Shown here: one piece after another, positions 1-6,188 of the stretch
Layout of the letters: every line of letters starts with the position of its first letter
Numbering within the stretch: the stretch's first letter is position 1
DNA from: Deltaproteobacteria bacterium
GTDB lineage: Bacteria; Desulfobacterota; BSN033; UBA1163
Assembly: GCA_016875155.1 (NCBI GenBank)
Contig: VGSD01000138.1
Location: forward strand, 1-7,500
DNA: 7,500 nt
Reading direction: 5' to 3'
Translations under genes and position numbers: made by a program
Notes under the pieces: model-generated
Databases searched by the model: none
Told to the model about the DNA's origin: nothing
Seen by the model: only the letters and a program-made list of their open reading frames with translations

Positions 1-154
1 ATGACTCCCCTCTCGTCTTATGCCAAAACCATGCCCTCTCAACCCACCAATGGCCACTCAGATACCTTTTTAGAAGCACTTTCAAATGCCCATCCAGATT
101 TCAATGTCACAAGTTCTGCCAAAAATTTTTATTTTTTTTTCACTCCTTATATCG
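1..154. other. Unassigned DNA upstream of the synthetase homology
   Basis: This stretch does not look like the N-terminal domain expected in front of the synthetase that follows. The + strand can be read as a 60-codon open frame from position 1 that ends at 181-183, but its translation has no recognisable motif and finishes in a phenylalanine-rich run caused by the T-rich tract at 125-140. The minus strand holds about 28 sense codons (roughly 125 down to 39) ending in TGA; I could not assign them. The segment could be a mobile-element remnant, an unrelated intergenic region, or an assembly join. Only its lack of fit with the gene downstream is seen directly. Confidence 0.4.
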
Positions 155-1741
155 GAGTTCCAGGAAGATCAGGAACAGGTTGACAAGTTTATAAAAATTA
201 AGCATGAGCTTCCCTTGCTCAAGAAGATTATATACTGGAATTATAAGGGATTGGCCCACTATGATGATCCTGTTTTGATGGGATATCGGGAGGTTCTGGA
301 ACAAGGGAAAAAATACGAGGAAGAACACCTGGGGGTGTTTGAGCAGAATGTGGAGACTGGCAAAGCGGATGACGTTTGCGCTCTTGTTTACACCTCGGGA
401 ACGACCGGAGTGACACCCAAGGGAGCCATCCATACCTACCGAACCATGAGGACCGGAGCAGACTATCACCTGAATCTTGATCCATGGCATGAGCATGATA
501 ATATCGTCCCCTACCTGCCGCCTGCCTGGATGGCTGAACAATGGTTTGGAATTGGTTGCCACCTTCTGTCGGCAAGCGTCCTGAACTTCGCTGAAGGACC
601 AGAAACCCGGCAGAGGGACACCAAAGAGATACAACCCAATATCGTGGCCTATGGCGCGCGTCAATGGGAAGGGCAGGCAGCGAGAATTCAGGCAAGGATT
701 CATGGTTCTGATGCCCTGAAAAGGCTTGTCTTCCGTGTGCTGATGCCCATTGGCTACAGAATGGCTGATTTTCGGTATAGAAAGGAAAAACCAAACATTA
801 TCTTGAGAATGATCTATGCATTGGCGGATCTCTCCCTGTTCAGACCTTTGAGAACCAGCCTGGGTCTGTCAAATGCCAGAATCTGTTATACCACCGGAGC
901 AATGCTCAGCCAGGATGCTTTCCAATTTTATCATGCCCTCAATCTTTCCCTGAAAAGCCTATATGGAACAACGGAAGGGGGTGCGCTCACCGGCGCAAAG
1001 AATGATGACATCCGTTTTGAAACCGTCGGCCCTGCTCACCCAGGAACAGAGGTGAAAATTACCGAAAAAGGGGAACTGGTCTATCGGCAGCCCGGCGTCT
1101 TTGTCGGTTACTACAGAGATCAGGCCGCAACCATTGAGGTGCTTAAGGATGGGTGGTTTTACAGTGGAGACTCCGGCTTTATCAGGGAGGATGGACATAT
1201 TGTGTTTGTCGATAGGGCAGGGGACCTCATTCTGCTGAACAGTGGAAACAAACTGGCCCCTCAATTTATTGAGAGTCGGCTGAGGTTCAATCCTTATATT
1301 AAGGATGCCTGGGTTTTTTCGGGCCCGGACAGATCCTACGCGTCGGCGATTATCATCATTGACTATCTCAATGTTGGCAGGTGGGCTGGCCAAAGGAGAG
1401 TGGCTTATTCTACCTTCGCTGAACTTTCTCAGAAGCCGGAGGTTCATGAACTCGTGAAGCAATCTATCAGCGAGATAAACAACGTCTTACCCCCGGGGTC
1501 TAGGGTGAGGAAATACGTTAATCTCCACAGGGAATTTGACCCTGACAAAGGTGAGTTAACAAGAAATAGGAAGCTGAGGAGGACATTTTTGGAAGAGCGC
1601 TACCGGGAGCTTATCAACGCGATATACGCGGGTAAAACGGAGGTCGCCATCGAAGCTCAGGCCAGATCCCAATCCCAGGATGGCCCGACGAAAATGACAA
1701 AGACCATTCTATACATCCAGTCTATTGAAGGGGTGACATGA
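86..1741 (+). CDS. AMP-binding long-chain-type acyl-CoA synthetase, N-terminus missing
   Basis: This enzyme activates a carboxylic acid with ATP to an acyl-adenylate and then forms the CoA thioester in the cytoplasm. Adenylation motifs occur in order (counting from the ATG at 86): the P-loop YTSGTTGVTPKG starting at Y102, LYGTTEGG around 292-299, YSGD at 359-362, the hinge DRAGD at 376-380, and the C-terminal lysine motif NRKLRR with K496. The long form with LRRTFLEERYREL near the end resembles the FAA1-like group (COG1022), usually about 600-650 residues. Here only about 530 residues look homologous, beginning at EDQEQVDKF near residue 27. The first 20-25 residues are low-complexity and probably not native, so roughly 100 N-terminal residues are absent. 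No good ribosome-binding site precedes 86, so the start is nominal. The stop overlaps the livH start (ATGA at 1738-1741), which links it to the transporter. Function of the shortened protein is doubtful, because part of the N-terminal subdomain that shapes the acyl pocket is lost. Confidence 0.82.
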   Translation: MPIQISMSQVLPKIFIFFSLLISEFQEDQEQVDKFIKIKHELPLLKKIIYWNYKGLAHYDDPVLMGYREVLEQGKKYEEEHLGVFEQNVETGKADDVCALVYTSGTTGVTPKGAIHTYRTMRTGADYHLNLDPWHEHDNIVPYLPPAWMAEQWFGIGCHLLSASVLNFAEGPETRQRDTKEIQPNIVAYGARQWEGQAARIQARIHGSDALKRLVFRVLMPIGYRMADFRYRKEKPNIILRMIYALADLSLFRPLRTSLGLSNARICYTTGAMLSQDAFQFYHALNLSLKSLYGTTEGGALTGAKNDDIRFETVGPAHPGTEVKITEKGELVYRQPGVFVGYYRDQAATIEVLKDGWFYSGDSGFIREDGHIVFVDRAGDLILLNSGNKLAPQFIESRLRFNPYIKDAWVFSGPDRSYASAIIIIDYLNVGRWAGQRRVAYSTFAELSQKPEVHELVKQSISEINNVLPPGSRVRKYVNLHREFDPDKGELTRNRKLRRTFLEERYRELINAIYAGKTEVAIEAQARSQSQDGPTKMTKTILYIQSIEGVT

Positions 1742-2628
1742 TGACGTTCTTTCTCCAATTAGTGGTTACAGGTTTTGCCCTCGGTATGATCTATGCCCTT
1801 ATTGCAATAGGCTTTGTTATCATTCTCAAGTGTTCCGAGGCATTTAACATCGCCCAGGGGCACTTTGTTTTGATCGGTGGCTATCTTGGCTATACTTTTC
1901 TAGTAACGTTCGGCTTACCGGTATGGGCCACTCTGTTGATGGCAATATTAACAGCGATTATAATGGGTTTGTTGATAGAGCGCCTCATCTTACGGCCCTT
2001 GGTGGGTCAACCTGTACTCGCGGTCATCATGGTGACCATCGCCTTGGCCACGATATTGGGGGGTCTGGCAACCTTGATTTGGGGGGCCGAATACAAGGCT
2101 TACCACGGGTTACTGCCAACCATAACCCTCAAGATAGGCGAGATATCTGTACCCTCAGAATCCTTGATTGGACTGATCGTCTCTATCGTTACGGTAACGA
2201 TACTCATGCTCTTCCTTCGCTATACAAAGATTGGATTGGCGATGAGAGCCACGGCCGAGGATCTACAGGTGGTGCAGAGCGTGGGCATTAAGGCAACCAC
2301 TGTCTATGCCGTCTCATGGGTCATTGCTTCTGTCGTCGGTGTCATCGGCGGAATCCTCTTGGGAGGCGTATCCGGCGCAAATATGGAACTTGCGGAGATC
2401 GGCCTCAAAGCGTTTGCAGTGGTTTTGTTGGGCGGGGTGAATTCAATTGGTGGAGCAATTGTAGCCGGTATCATACTGGGTATGTTGGAGAATGTGGCTG
2501 CCGGGTACCTGGATCCACTCCTCCCGGGCGGTGGATTAGCTAAGGTGTTTCCATTTTTTGTTATGATCATCGTACTCATCTTCAGGCCTTACGGGCTTTT
2601 TGGCCTGGTCAGAATAGAGAGGATTTAA
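1738..2628 (+). CDS. livH: Branched-chain amino acid-type ABC transporter permease LivH
   Basis: This is one of two inner-membrane subunits of a Liv/HAAT-type ABC importer. The 296-residue length is normal for LivH. The protein is hydrophobic throughout, with about eight membrane segments. Family signatures are FNIAQGHFVLIGGY at 36-49 (equivalent to the NFAQGEFVMLGAY region), the cytoplasmic coupling region around 166-184 (GLAMRATAEDLQVVQSVGI), and KAFAVVLLGGVNSIGGA at 224-240 followed by a glycine-rich segment and LENVAAGY. The start codon ATG overlaps the synthetase stop as ATGA, and the GAAGGGG stretch just upstream can serve as ribosome-binding site, so translation is probably coupled. 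A second ATG follows immediately (1741), giving MM at the N-terminus; either could be used. Substrate specificity lies in the binding protein, so the Liv name does not prove amino acid transport. Confidence 0.95.
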   Translation: MMTFFLQLVVTGFALGMIYALIAIGFVIILKCSEAFNIAQGHFVLIGGYLGYTFLVTFGLPVWATLLMAILTAIIMGLLIERLILRPLVGQPVLAVIMVTIALATILGGLATLIWGAEYKAYHGLLPTITLKIGEISVPSESLIGLIVSIVTVTILMLFLRYTKIGLAMRATAEDLQVVQSVGIKATTVYAVSWVIASVVGVIGGILLGGVSGANMELAEIGLKAFAVVLLGGVNSIGGAIVAGIILGMLENVAAGYLDPLLPGGGLAKVFPFFVMIIVLIFRPYGLFGLVRIERI

Positions 2629-2631
2629 TAA

Positions 2632-3681
2632 ATGAGTTCACGCGTCATAACCGTTCAAGAGAGCTATGCGCAGGACTTAGCCATCTTCCGGACCAAGTTT
2701 CATTGGGGAGTGCTATTTGCATTTCTCCTTTTTCTTTTAACCTGTCCGCTTTTTTTCAGTGACCGAATGCTGACGATCATGACCATGATCGGAATTGCGG
2801 TGATCAGCGTCCACGGGCTCAATATTCTGACCGGATATTGTGGTCAAATTTCAATAGGGCATGCAGGTTTTATGGCAGTCGGTGGTTATGCATCGGCTAT
2901 TTTGTGTGCCAAGCTCGGATTTCCATTCTGGGTTGCCCTCCCCTGTGGAGCCCTGACGGCGGGGATTGCAGGTTTGATCTTCGGCCTGCCTTCCTTAAAA
3001 ATTAAGGGATTCTACCTCATCATGGCGACCATTGCCGCTCAATTCATCATCATCTGGACCATTATCCAACTCCGCAGCATTACCGGCGGAGCAGATGGTT
3101 TAAGCGTGCCTAAACCCACCATAGGAAGTATCGCGCTCAGTTCCAAAATCAACTATTTCTATCTGGTGATGGCATTCGCCTGCCTAGCTACGATCCTGGC
3201 TAAAAATATCATGAGGACGAGGGCAGGGAGAGCCTTTATTGCCATCAGGGATAACGACTTGGCGGCGGAGGTCATGGGAATTAGCCTCTGGAGTTACAAG
3301 CTGCAGGCGTTCTTTATCGGTTGTGTCTATGCCGGCGTGGCGGGGTCATTGCTCATTCATTACTATAGCTTCGCCAGTATAGATCAGTTTCCTTTTATGG
3401 ATTCGGTCTGGTATCTGGGGATGTTAATCGTTGGGGGCATGGGCAGTACGACAGGGGCTGTCATGGGCGCTGTTGCTCTCAGGTTGCTGGATGAACTCAT
3501 TACGATGGTGGGCCCTATTCTATCCGCAGCCGTTGCTCCCCAGGCGGCGGCCTCGTTGGCCCTTATCTCCCACGGATTGATCATCATCATCTTCCTCATT
3601 TTTGAACCCCGAGGACTTCATCACCGTTGGGAGATGGTGAAGGCCTATTTCAGGCTATGGCCTTTTTCGCATGAAGAATAG
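2632..3681 (+). CDS. livM: Branched-chain amino acid-type ABC transporter permease LivM
   Basis: This is the second membrane subunit, pairing with LivH to form the translocation pore. The length of 349 residues is typical. A cytoplasmic N-terminal tail of about 24 residues precedes the first membrane segment (about 25-42). Signatures are GYCGQISIGHAGFMAVGGY at 68-86 (the LivM GYAGQxSLGHAAF region), TGGADGL at 151-157, the coupling loop GRAFIAIRDNDLAAEVMGIS at 199-218, and YLGMLIVGGMGSTTGAVMGA at 261-280, with a final hydrophobic helix ending in FEPRGL. The ATG lies three bases after the livH stop with GAGAGGA upstream, so it is part of the same operon. The usual neighbours livG and livF (ATPases) do not follow. 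Confidence 0.95.
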   Translation: MSSRVITVQESYAQDLAIFRTKFHWGVLFAFLLFLLTCPLFFSDRMLTIMTMIGIAVISVHGLNILTGYCGQISIGHAGFMAVGGYASAILCAKLGFPFWVALPCGALTAGIAGLIFGLPSLKIKGFYLIMATIAAQFIIIWTIIQLRSITGGADGLSVPKPTIGSIALSSKINYFYLVMAFACLATILAKNIMRTRAGRAFIAIRDNDLAAEVMGISLWSYKLQAFFIGCVYAGVAGSLLIHYYSFASIDQFPFMDSVWYLGMLIVGGMGSTTGAVMGAVALRLLDELITMVGPILSAAVAPQAAASLALISHGLIIIIFLIFEPRGLHHRWEMVKAYFRLWPFSHEE

Positions 3682-3849
3682 AAGGGAGGAGGTGATCAGA
3701 TTCAATAGAATACTGAAGGATACTTATTCTTAGGGTCAAAATTCTTTTAGAAAAGAGAGGGCTTTTTCCCGGGTTTAAAGGAGGAATATCTTTTCTGCAT
3801 CCTCCTCATCAGTGGGCAGTTTTTATTACGGGGTAAACCAAATCAGAAA
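3682..3849 (+). other. Leader between livM and the binding-protein gene
   Basis: This non-coding gap contains several ordered signals. GGAGGTGATC at 3688-3697 would pair over ten bases with the usual bacterial 16S rRNA 3' end, yet no start codon opens a meaningful frame behind it. An A/T-rich dyad TCTTTT-AG-AAAAGA lies at 3743-3756, and a CCCGGG palindrome at 3768-3773. AGGAGGA at 3779-3785 can pair with TCCTCCT at 3800-3806 (7 bp, 14-base loop). I see no convincing sigma-70 promoter and no T-tract terminator. The gap may carry its own expression control for the binding protein, which in many ABC systems is made in excess of the permeases; that is inference. Confidence 0.4.
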
Positions 3850-3855
3850 TTGGAA

Positions 3856-3861
3856 AGGAGG
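3856..3861 (+). promoter_or_regulatory. Ribosome-binding site of the binding-protein gene
   Basis: AGGAGG stands nine bases before the ATG at 3871. It decides the start: the frame is open further up to a TTG at 3850, but that TTG lies before this box and would add seven charged residues in front of a normal signal peptide. A second purine block, GAGGGG at 3863-3868, is too close to the ATG to be the main site. Confidence 0.8.
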
Positions 3862-3870
3862 AGAGGGGAA

Positions 3871-5124
3871 ATGTTAAAACTTCGATTGGCACTAATCATT
3901 TGTTTGATGATGTTGATGTCCTTGTCTCTATTTCCTGCCAGCGCTGAAGCCCAAAAGAAATTATACGTGGGCGGAACTCAGTCGCTGACCGGACCCTTTG
4001 CTGAGGATTCAGCAGCCGTTCTGTCTGCCATTGAGGACTATGTCAGATATGTAAATGAAACAAAAAACATGGCTCCGTGGCGGAAAGAAAAGTTCCCGGC
4101 TGACATAACGTTGGAGGTGCTTTGGAGGGACGATGAGCTGAAGCCGGCCAAGGCGCTAAGCATCTATGAGGAGCTTAAGGCCAAAGGAATGATGGTTGCC
4201 CGGATATCCGGGTCTCCCATCGCGCTGGCCCTCAAAGATAAAATGTGGGAGGACCGGATGGGAGGCACGAGCATGGCCACCGGTCCTTACTATCTGACGC
4301 CTCCCCAAAGTTGCTTTACCTATTACCCTATTTATACCGATTCTTTGGCTGCCATAGCCGACTGGTTTAAAGCGAATTGGAAGGAAACGAGGAAGCCCAA
4401 GGTTGCCTATCTAACTGCCGACAACGCCATGGGCAGGTCGATTGAGATCCCGGAAATGAAGGCATATCTTGAGAAAATTGGCTATGAGTTTGTAGGCACC
4501 CAGTATGTGCCCCTCGTACCCACTTCGCCGCCGACCACTCAACTGACCTGGCTCAAGGAGAAGGGAGTTGACCTTGCCCTTGGTATCATGATCAATCCCG
4601 GCGCACAGCCGACGGTAAAAGAGATGGTCAGGCTGGGCATGGGACCCTTCCAACCCTATAAGATGACCTTTGGTACTGGAGCGCCCGGTCATGCTGCCGT
4701 GCTTGCAGAAGCCATGGGTACACTGGGAGACGGTTATGTCTGCGCCGGCAGCTTCCGCCCCATGGATGACCTCGCCGTCCCAGGAATAAAGTACTGTCGC
4801 GAGTTGCAGGATAAGTATCGACCCGGCAAGCGGGTAACCCACATCATGTATCAGGCAGGGATTCTTGAAGGAATGATCCAGGTCGAAGCGTTACGGTTAG
4901 CCATGCTGGAGGTGCCTTTTGAGAAACTCACCCGCCGTGATGTTCTGGAAAAAGGCTTCTTCAAGATCAAGAATCTTGAGACCGGCAAAATAAGCAGCAC
5001 TCCGCTCACCTATGGTGAAGGCGATATCGAGGGAGTTGATCAAATCCGTATTGATCAGGTGCAAAAGGGGAAAGTGGTAGAAGTGGGTCTCACTCCCCTG
5101 CGCCACATTTTTACACGTAAATAA
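3871..5124 (+). CDS. Periplasmic substrate-binding protein of the Liv-type transporter
   Basis: This protein captures the substrate in the periplasm and delivers it to LivH/LivM. With the ATG at 3871 it has 417 residues. Residues 1-27 form a Sec signal peptide: positive start (MLKLR), hydrophobic core, and AEA before QKK, fitting signal peptidase I cleavage after residue 27. There is no lipobox, so a soluble protein is expected rather than a lipoprotein. The mature part resembles the Leu/Ile/Val-binding fold (Peripla_BP_6): strand and turn LYVGGTQSLTGPFAED at 31-46, and a second-lobe region at about 177-240 (KVAYLTADNAMG, then GTQYVPLVPTSPPTTQL, then a lysine-rich helix and GVDLALGI). The ligand cannot be inferred: this family binds amino acids, amides, urea and aromatic or aliphatic acids. 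The gene ends in tandem TAA TAA stops just before a strong hairpin. Sharing an operon with an acyl-CoA synthetase makes a carboxylic acid ligand plausible (inference). Confidence 0.93.
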   Translation: MLKLRLALIICLMMLMSLSLFPASAEAQKKLYVGGTQSLTGPFAEDSAAVLSAIEDYVRYVNETKNMAPWRKEKFPADITLEVLWRDDELKPAKALSIYEELKAKGMMVARISGSPIALALKDKMWEDRMGGTSMATGPYYLTPPQSCFTYYPIYTDSLAAIADWFKANWKETRKPKVAYLTADNAMGRSIEIPEMKAYLEKIGYEFVGTQYVPLVPTSPPTTQLTWLKEKGVDLALGIMINPGAQPTVKEMVRLGMGPFQPYKMTFGTGAPGHAAVLAEAMGTLGDGYVCAGSFRPMDDLAVPGIKYCRELQDKYRPGKRVTHIMYQAGILEGMIQVEALRLAMLEVPFEKLTRRDVLEKGFFKIKNLETGKISSTPLTYGEGDIEGVDQIRIDQVQKGKVVEVGLTPLRHIFTRK

Positions 5125-5127
5125 TAA

Positions 5128-5304
5128 TTATACCGGGGGCTCTGAGGAGCCCCCGGAAATTCTAACCAAGACCAGACCCCGTTCGTCATGGTGGACCTTT
5201 AAACCTACCCTCCCTTGAAGGAATTGAAGGTTTTTGTTTACCATTTCGGCCATCCAGGGAGCATCCGCTAACGGGGTGAAAAGCGAAGAGGCAGCCCAAA
5301 TCAT
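5128..5304 (-). CDS. Possible small antisense ORF, 58 residues, unrecognised
   Basis: On the minus strand an ATG at 5304 opens 58 codons ending in TAA at 5130-5128, four bases from the stop of the convergent binding-protein gene. GGAG lies about eight bases upstream of this ATG. The predicted peptide starts MIWAASSLFTPLADAPW and has a mixed hydrophobic/charged middle with LQGRVGLKVHHDERGLVLV at 29-47; I recognise no family. The frame is open further upstream, to an ATG at 5397, but that would overlap the DUF169 gene. Against it: the last dozen codons lie inside the GC-rich hairpin, and short open frames arise by chance. It could also be the relic of a longer gene. Low confidence. Confidence 0.2.
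   Translation of the reverse strand: MIWAASSLFTPLADAPWMAEMVNKNLQFLQGRVGLKVHHDERGLVLVRISGGSSEPPV
5133..5156 (+). terminator. Terminator-like hairpin after the transporter operon
   Basis: CCGGGGGCTC at 5133-5142 and GAGCCCCCGG at 5147-5156 form a perfect 10-bp GC-rich stem with the tetraloop TGAG, eight bases after the stop of the binding-protein gene. The + strand lacks a clear T-run behind it (AAATTCTAA), so it is not a textbook intrinsic terminator in that direction and may also protect the mRNA 3' end. Read on the minus strand it is followed by an A/T-rich stretch (TATAATTATTATTT), so it could act from both sides. Confidence 0.75.
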
Positions 5305-5343
5305 TGTATTTCTCCCGCGGGTTTGCCTTCGGGGAGGCCAATA
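5157..5343. other. Gap upstream of the DUF169 gene
   Basis: Apart from the weak antisense ORF, no gene is visible here. The + strand shows a tandem TTGAAGG pair (5215-5221 and 5224-5230, period nine). The first copy could act as a poor -35 box with TACCAT at 5239-5244 as -10 (18-base spacing), but both boxes are imperfect. Near the end, CCCGCGGG at 5314-5321 is an 8-bp palindrome. A promoter is expected somewhere here because the hairpin at 5133-5156 separates the two transcription units, but I cannot place it with confidence. Confidence 0.3.
5331..5337 (+). promoter_or_regulatory. Ribosome-binding site of the DUF169 gene
   Basis: GGGGAGG sits six bases before the ATG at 5344 and favours that start over the in-frame TTG at 5323, which lies upstream of the box and would be translated through it. 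The box can fold into short stems with its 5' side: CTCCC at 5312-5316 with GGGAG at 5332-5336, or GCCT at 5325-5328 with AGGC at 5335-5338. Confidence 0.65.
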
Positions 5344-6084
5344 ATGCTTACGAAAAAAGACTTGGCGATCCTGGACAAATTTGAATTCGATGTGCAACCT
5401 GTGGGGATCAAATTCTTTGCCAGGAAACCGGACAAGATTGAAAGGCTGAGTGAAAGGATGGCTTTATGTGAAATGCTCAAAAAAGCCCAGGAAGGGAACG
5501 CCTTTTGTGCCGGCCAGGAAAACCATACCTGTGAAGCAGGTCCATATGTCTTGGGACAGGCAGATGCTCCAGAGCCTTTTATAAGTGGAAGATTTGGAGC
5601 CGGGTTAAAAATTTTTGAGGAGGCGCGTTCTGCCAGTAGGCTCTATCAGTATATACCGAGGGTTCAGCGAGGAGTTGCTCATCATATTGCCTTTAGTCCG
5701 CTGGATAAGCTTCCTTTCGACCCCGATGTCTTGATCCTCTTAGCTAAAACCAGCCAAACGGAAATTTTACTTCGAGCGATGAGCTACCGGACTGGGAAAA
5801 TGTGGTCGAGCAGATACTCCGCCGCCATCGGATGCGCATGGATTTTTATTTATCCTTATCTGACAGGAGAACTGAATTATACCATTACAGGCGTTGGTCA
5901 TGGCATGAGGCGAAGAAAGCTATTTCCGGAAGGTCAGCAGCTTGTTTCTATCCCCTTTGACCTGCTGCCCTCTATGCTTCAGGCGTTACGGGATATGCCG
6001 TGGGTCCTCCCTGCCTTTGAACCGGACGGGACGGAATTTGTTAAACGATTACTTATGGAGTTGGGTATTACCCCGCCCGATTAA
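5344..6084 (+). CDS. DUF169 family protein (COG2043-like), function unknown
   Basis: With the ATG at 5344 the protein has 246 residues, a usual size for DUF169. It has no signal peptide and no clear membrane segment, so a cytoplasmic location is likely. The recognisable part is the N-terminal half: PVGIKFFARKPD at 19-30, LCEMLKKAQEGNAFCAGQEN at 41-60, then HTCEAGPYVLG at 61-71, a pattern of an early cysteine, an alanine/lysine helix, and a Cys-x-x-Gly-type turn that I associate with DUF169. Cysteines fall at 42, 55, 63 and 164, with histidines at 61, 113, 114 and 186, which could bind a metal or cluster (inference only). The later segment FSPLDKLPFDPDVLIL at 117-132 is also typical. The biochemical role of the family is not established to my knowledge. 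It stands alone after the transporter hairpin and 104 bases before an acyl-CoA ligase with no terminator between them, so the two may be co-transcribed. Confidence 0.85.
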   Translation: MLTKKDLAILDKFEFDVQPVGIKFFARKPDKIERLSERMALCEMLKKAQEGNAFCAGQENHTCEAGPYVLGQADAPEPFISGRFGAGLKIFEEARSASRLYQYIPRVQRGVAHHIAFSPLDKLPFDPDVLILLAKTSQTEILLRAMSYRTGKMWSSRYSAAIGCAWIFIYPYLTGELNYTITGVGHGMRRRKLFPEGQQLVSIPFDLLPSMLQALRDMPWVLPAFEPDGTEFVKRLLMELGITPPD

Positions 6085-6188
6085 TTTAAAGCCTTGCACA
6101 TATCGCAGGGAATATCAAGCTCGTTCTGCCTCAAAATAACGAAACCTATATAGCCGTATAGGAAACCTTTCCGTTTAGGGAGAGAGAA
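6085..6188 (+). promoter_or_regulatory. Repeat-bearing leader between DUF169 and ligase genes
   Basis: The 104-base gap holds an inverted repeat CCTATA (6145-6150) and TATAGG (6157-6162) around a 6-base centre. It also holds a direct repeat GAAACCT at 6141-6147 and 6162-6168, the copies 21 bases (about two helical turns) apart. This could be an operator or a small RNA stem, and an A/T-rich TATATA lies inside it (6147-6152). TTGCAC at 6094-6099 is too far from it for a normal promoter. There is no terminator hairpin, so readthrough from the DUF169 gene is possible. Confidence 0.3.
6177..6182 (+). promoter_or_regulatory. Ribosome-binding site of the second acyl-CoA ligase
   Basis: AGGGAG, continued by further GA repeats, lies six bases before the ATG at 6189. 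An in-frame TAG at 6159-6161 excludes a start much further upstream. Confidence 0.65.

Noticed and set aside
1..183. Open frame of 60 codons on the + strand from position 1
   Set aside because: No recognisable motif, low-complexity phenylalanine run near the end, and it overlaps the synthetase start in another frame.
389..424. Extra residue in the synthetase P-loop (TSGTTGVTPKG instead of TSGTTGxPKG) as a damaging insertion
   Set aside because: To my recollection relatives of this synthetase subgroup also carry two residues there, and the frame is maintained; not evidence of inactivation.
140..794. Two long minus-strand open frames (about 187 codons each) opposite the synthetase
   Set aside because: They lie opposite clear adenylation-domain coding sequence and their translations resemble no family; shadows of the real gene.
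959..1462. Minus-strand open frame of 167 codons
   Set aside because: Fully opposite the synthetase region carrying the YGTTEGG, YSGD and hinge motifs; a shadow.
3850..3870. TTG at 3850 as start of the binding protein
   Set aside because: It would place the ribosome-binding site inside the gene and add MERRRGE before a normal signal peptide; ATG 3871 fits better.
4411..4842. Minus-strand open frame of 143 codons within the binding-protein gene
   Set aside because: Opposite strongly supported coding sequence, no family resemblance.
6094..6152. TTGCAC and TATATA as a sigma-70 promoter for the second ligase
   Set aside because: The boxes are 47 bases apart, far beyond the usual 16-18.
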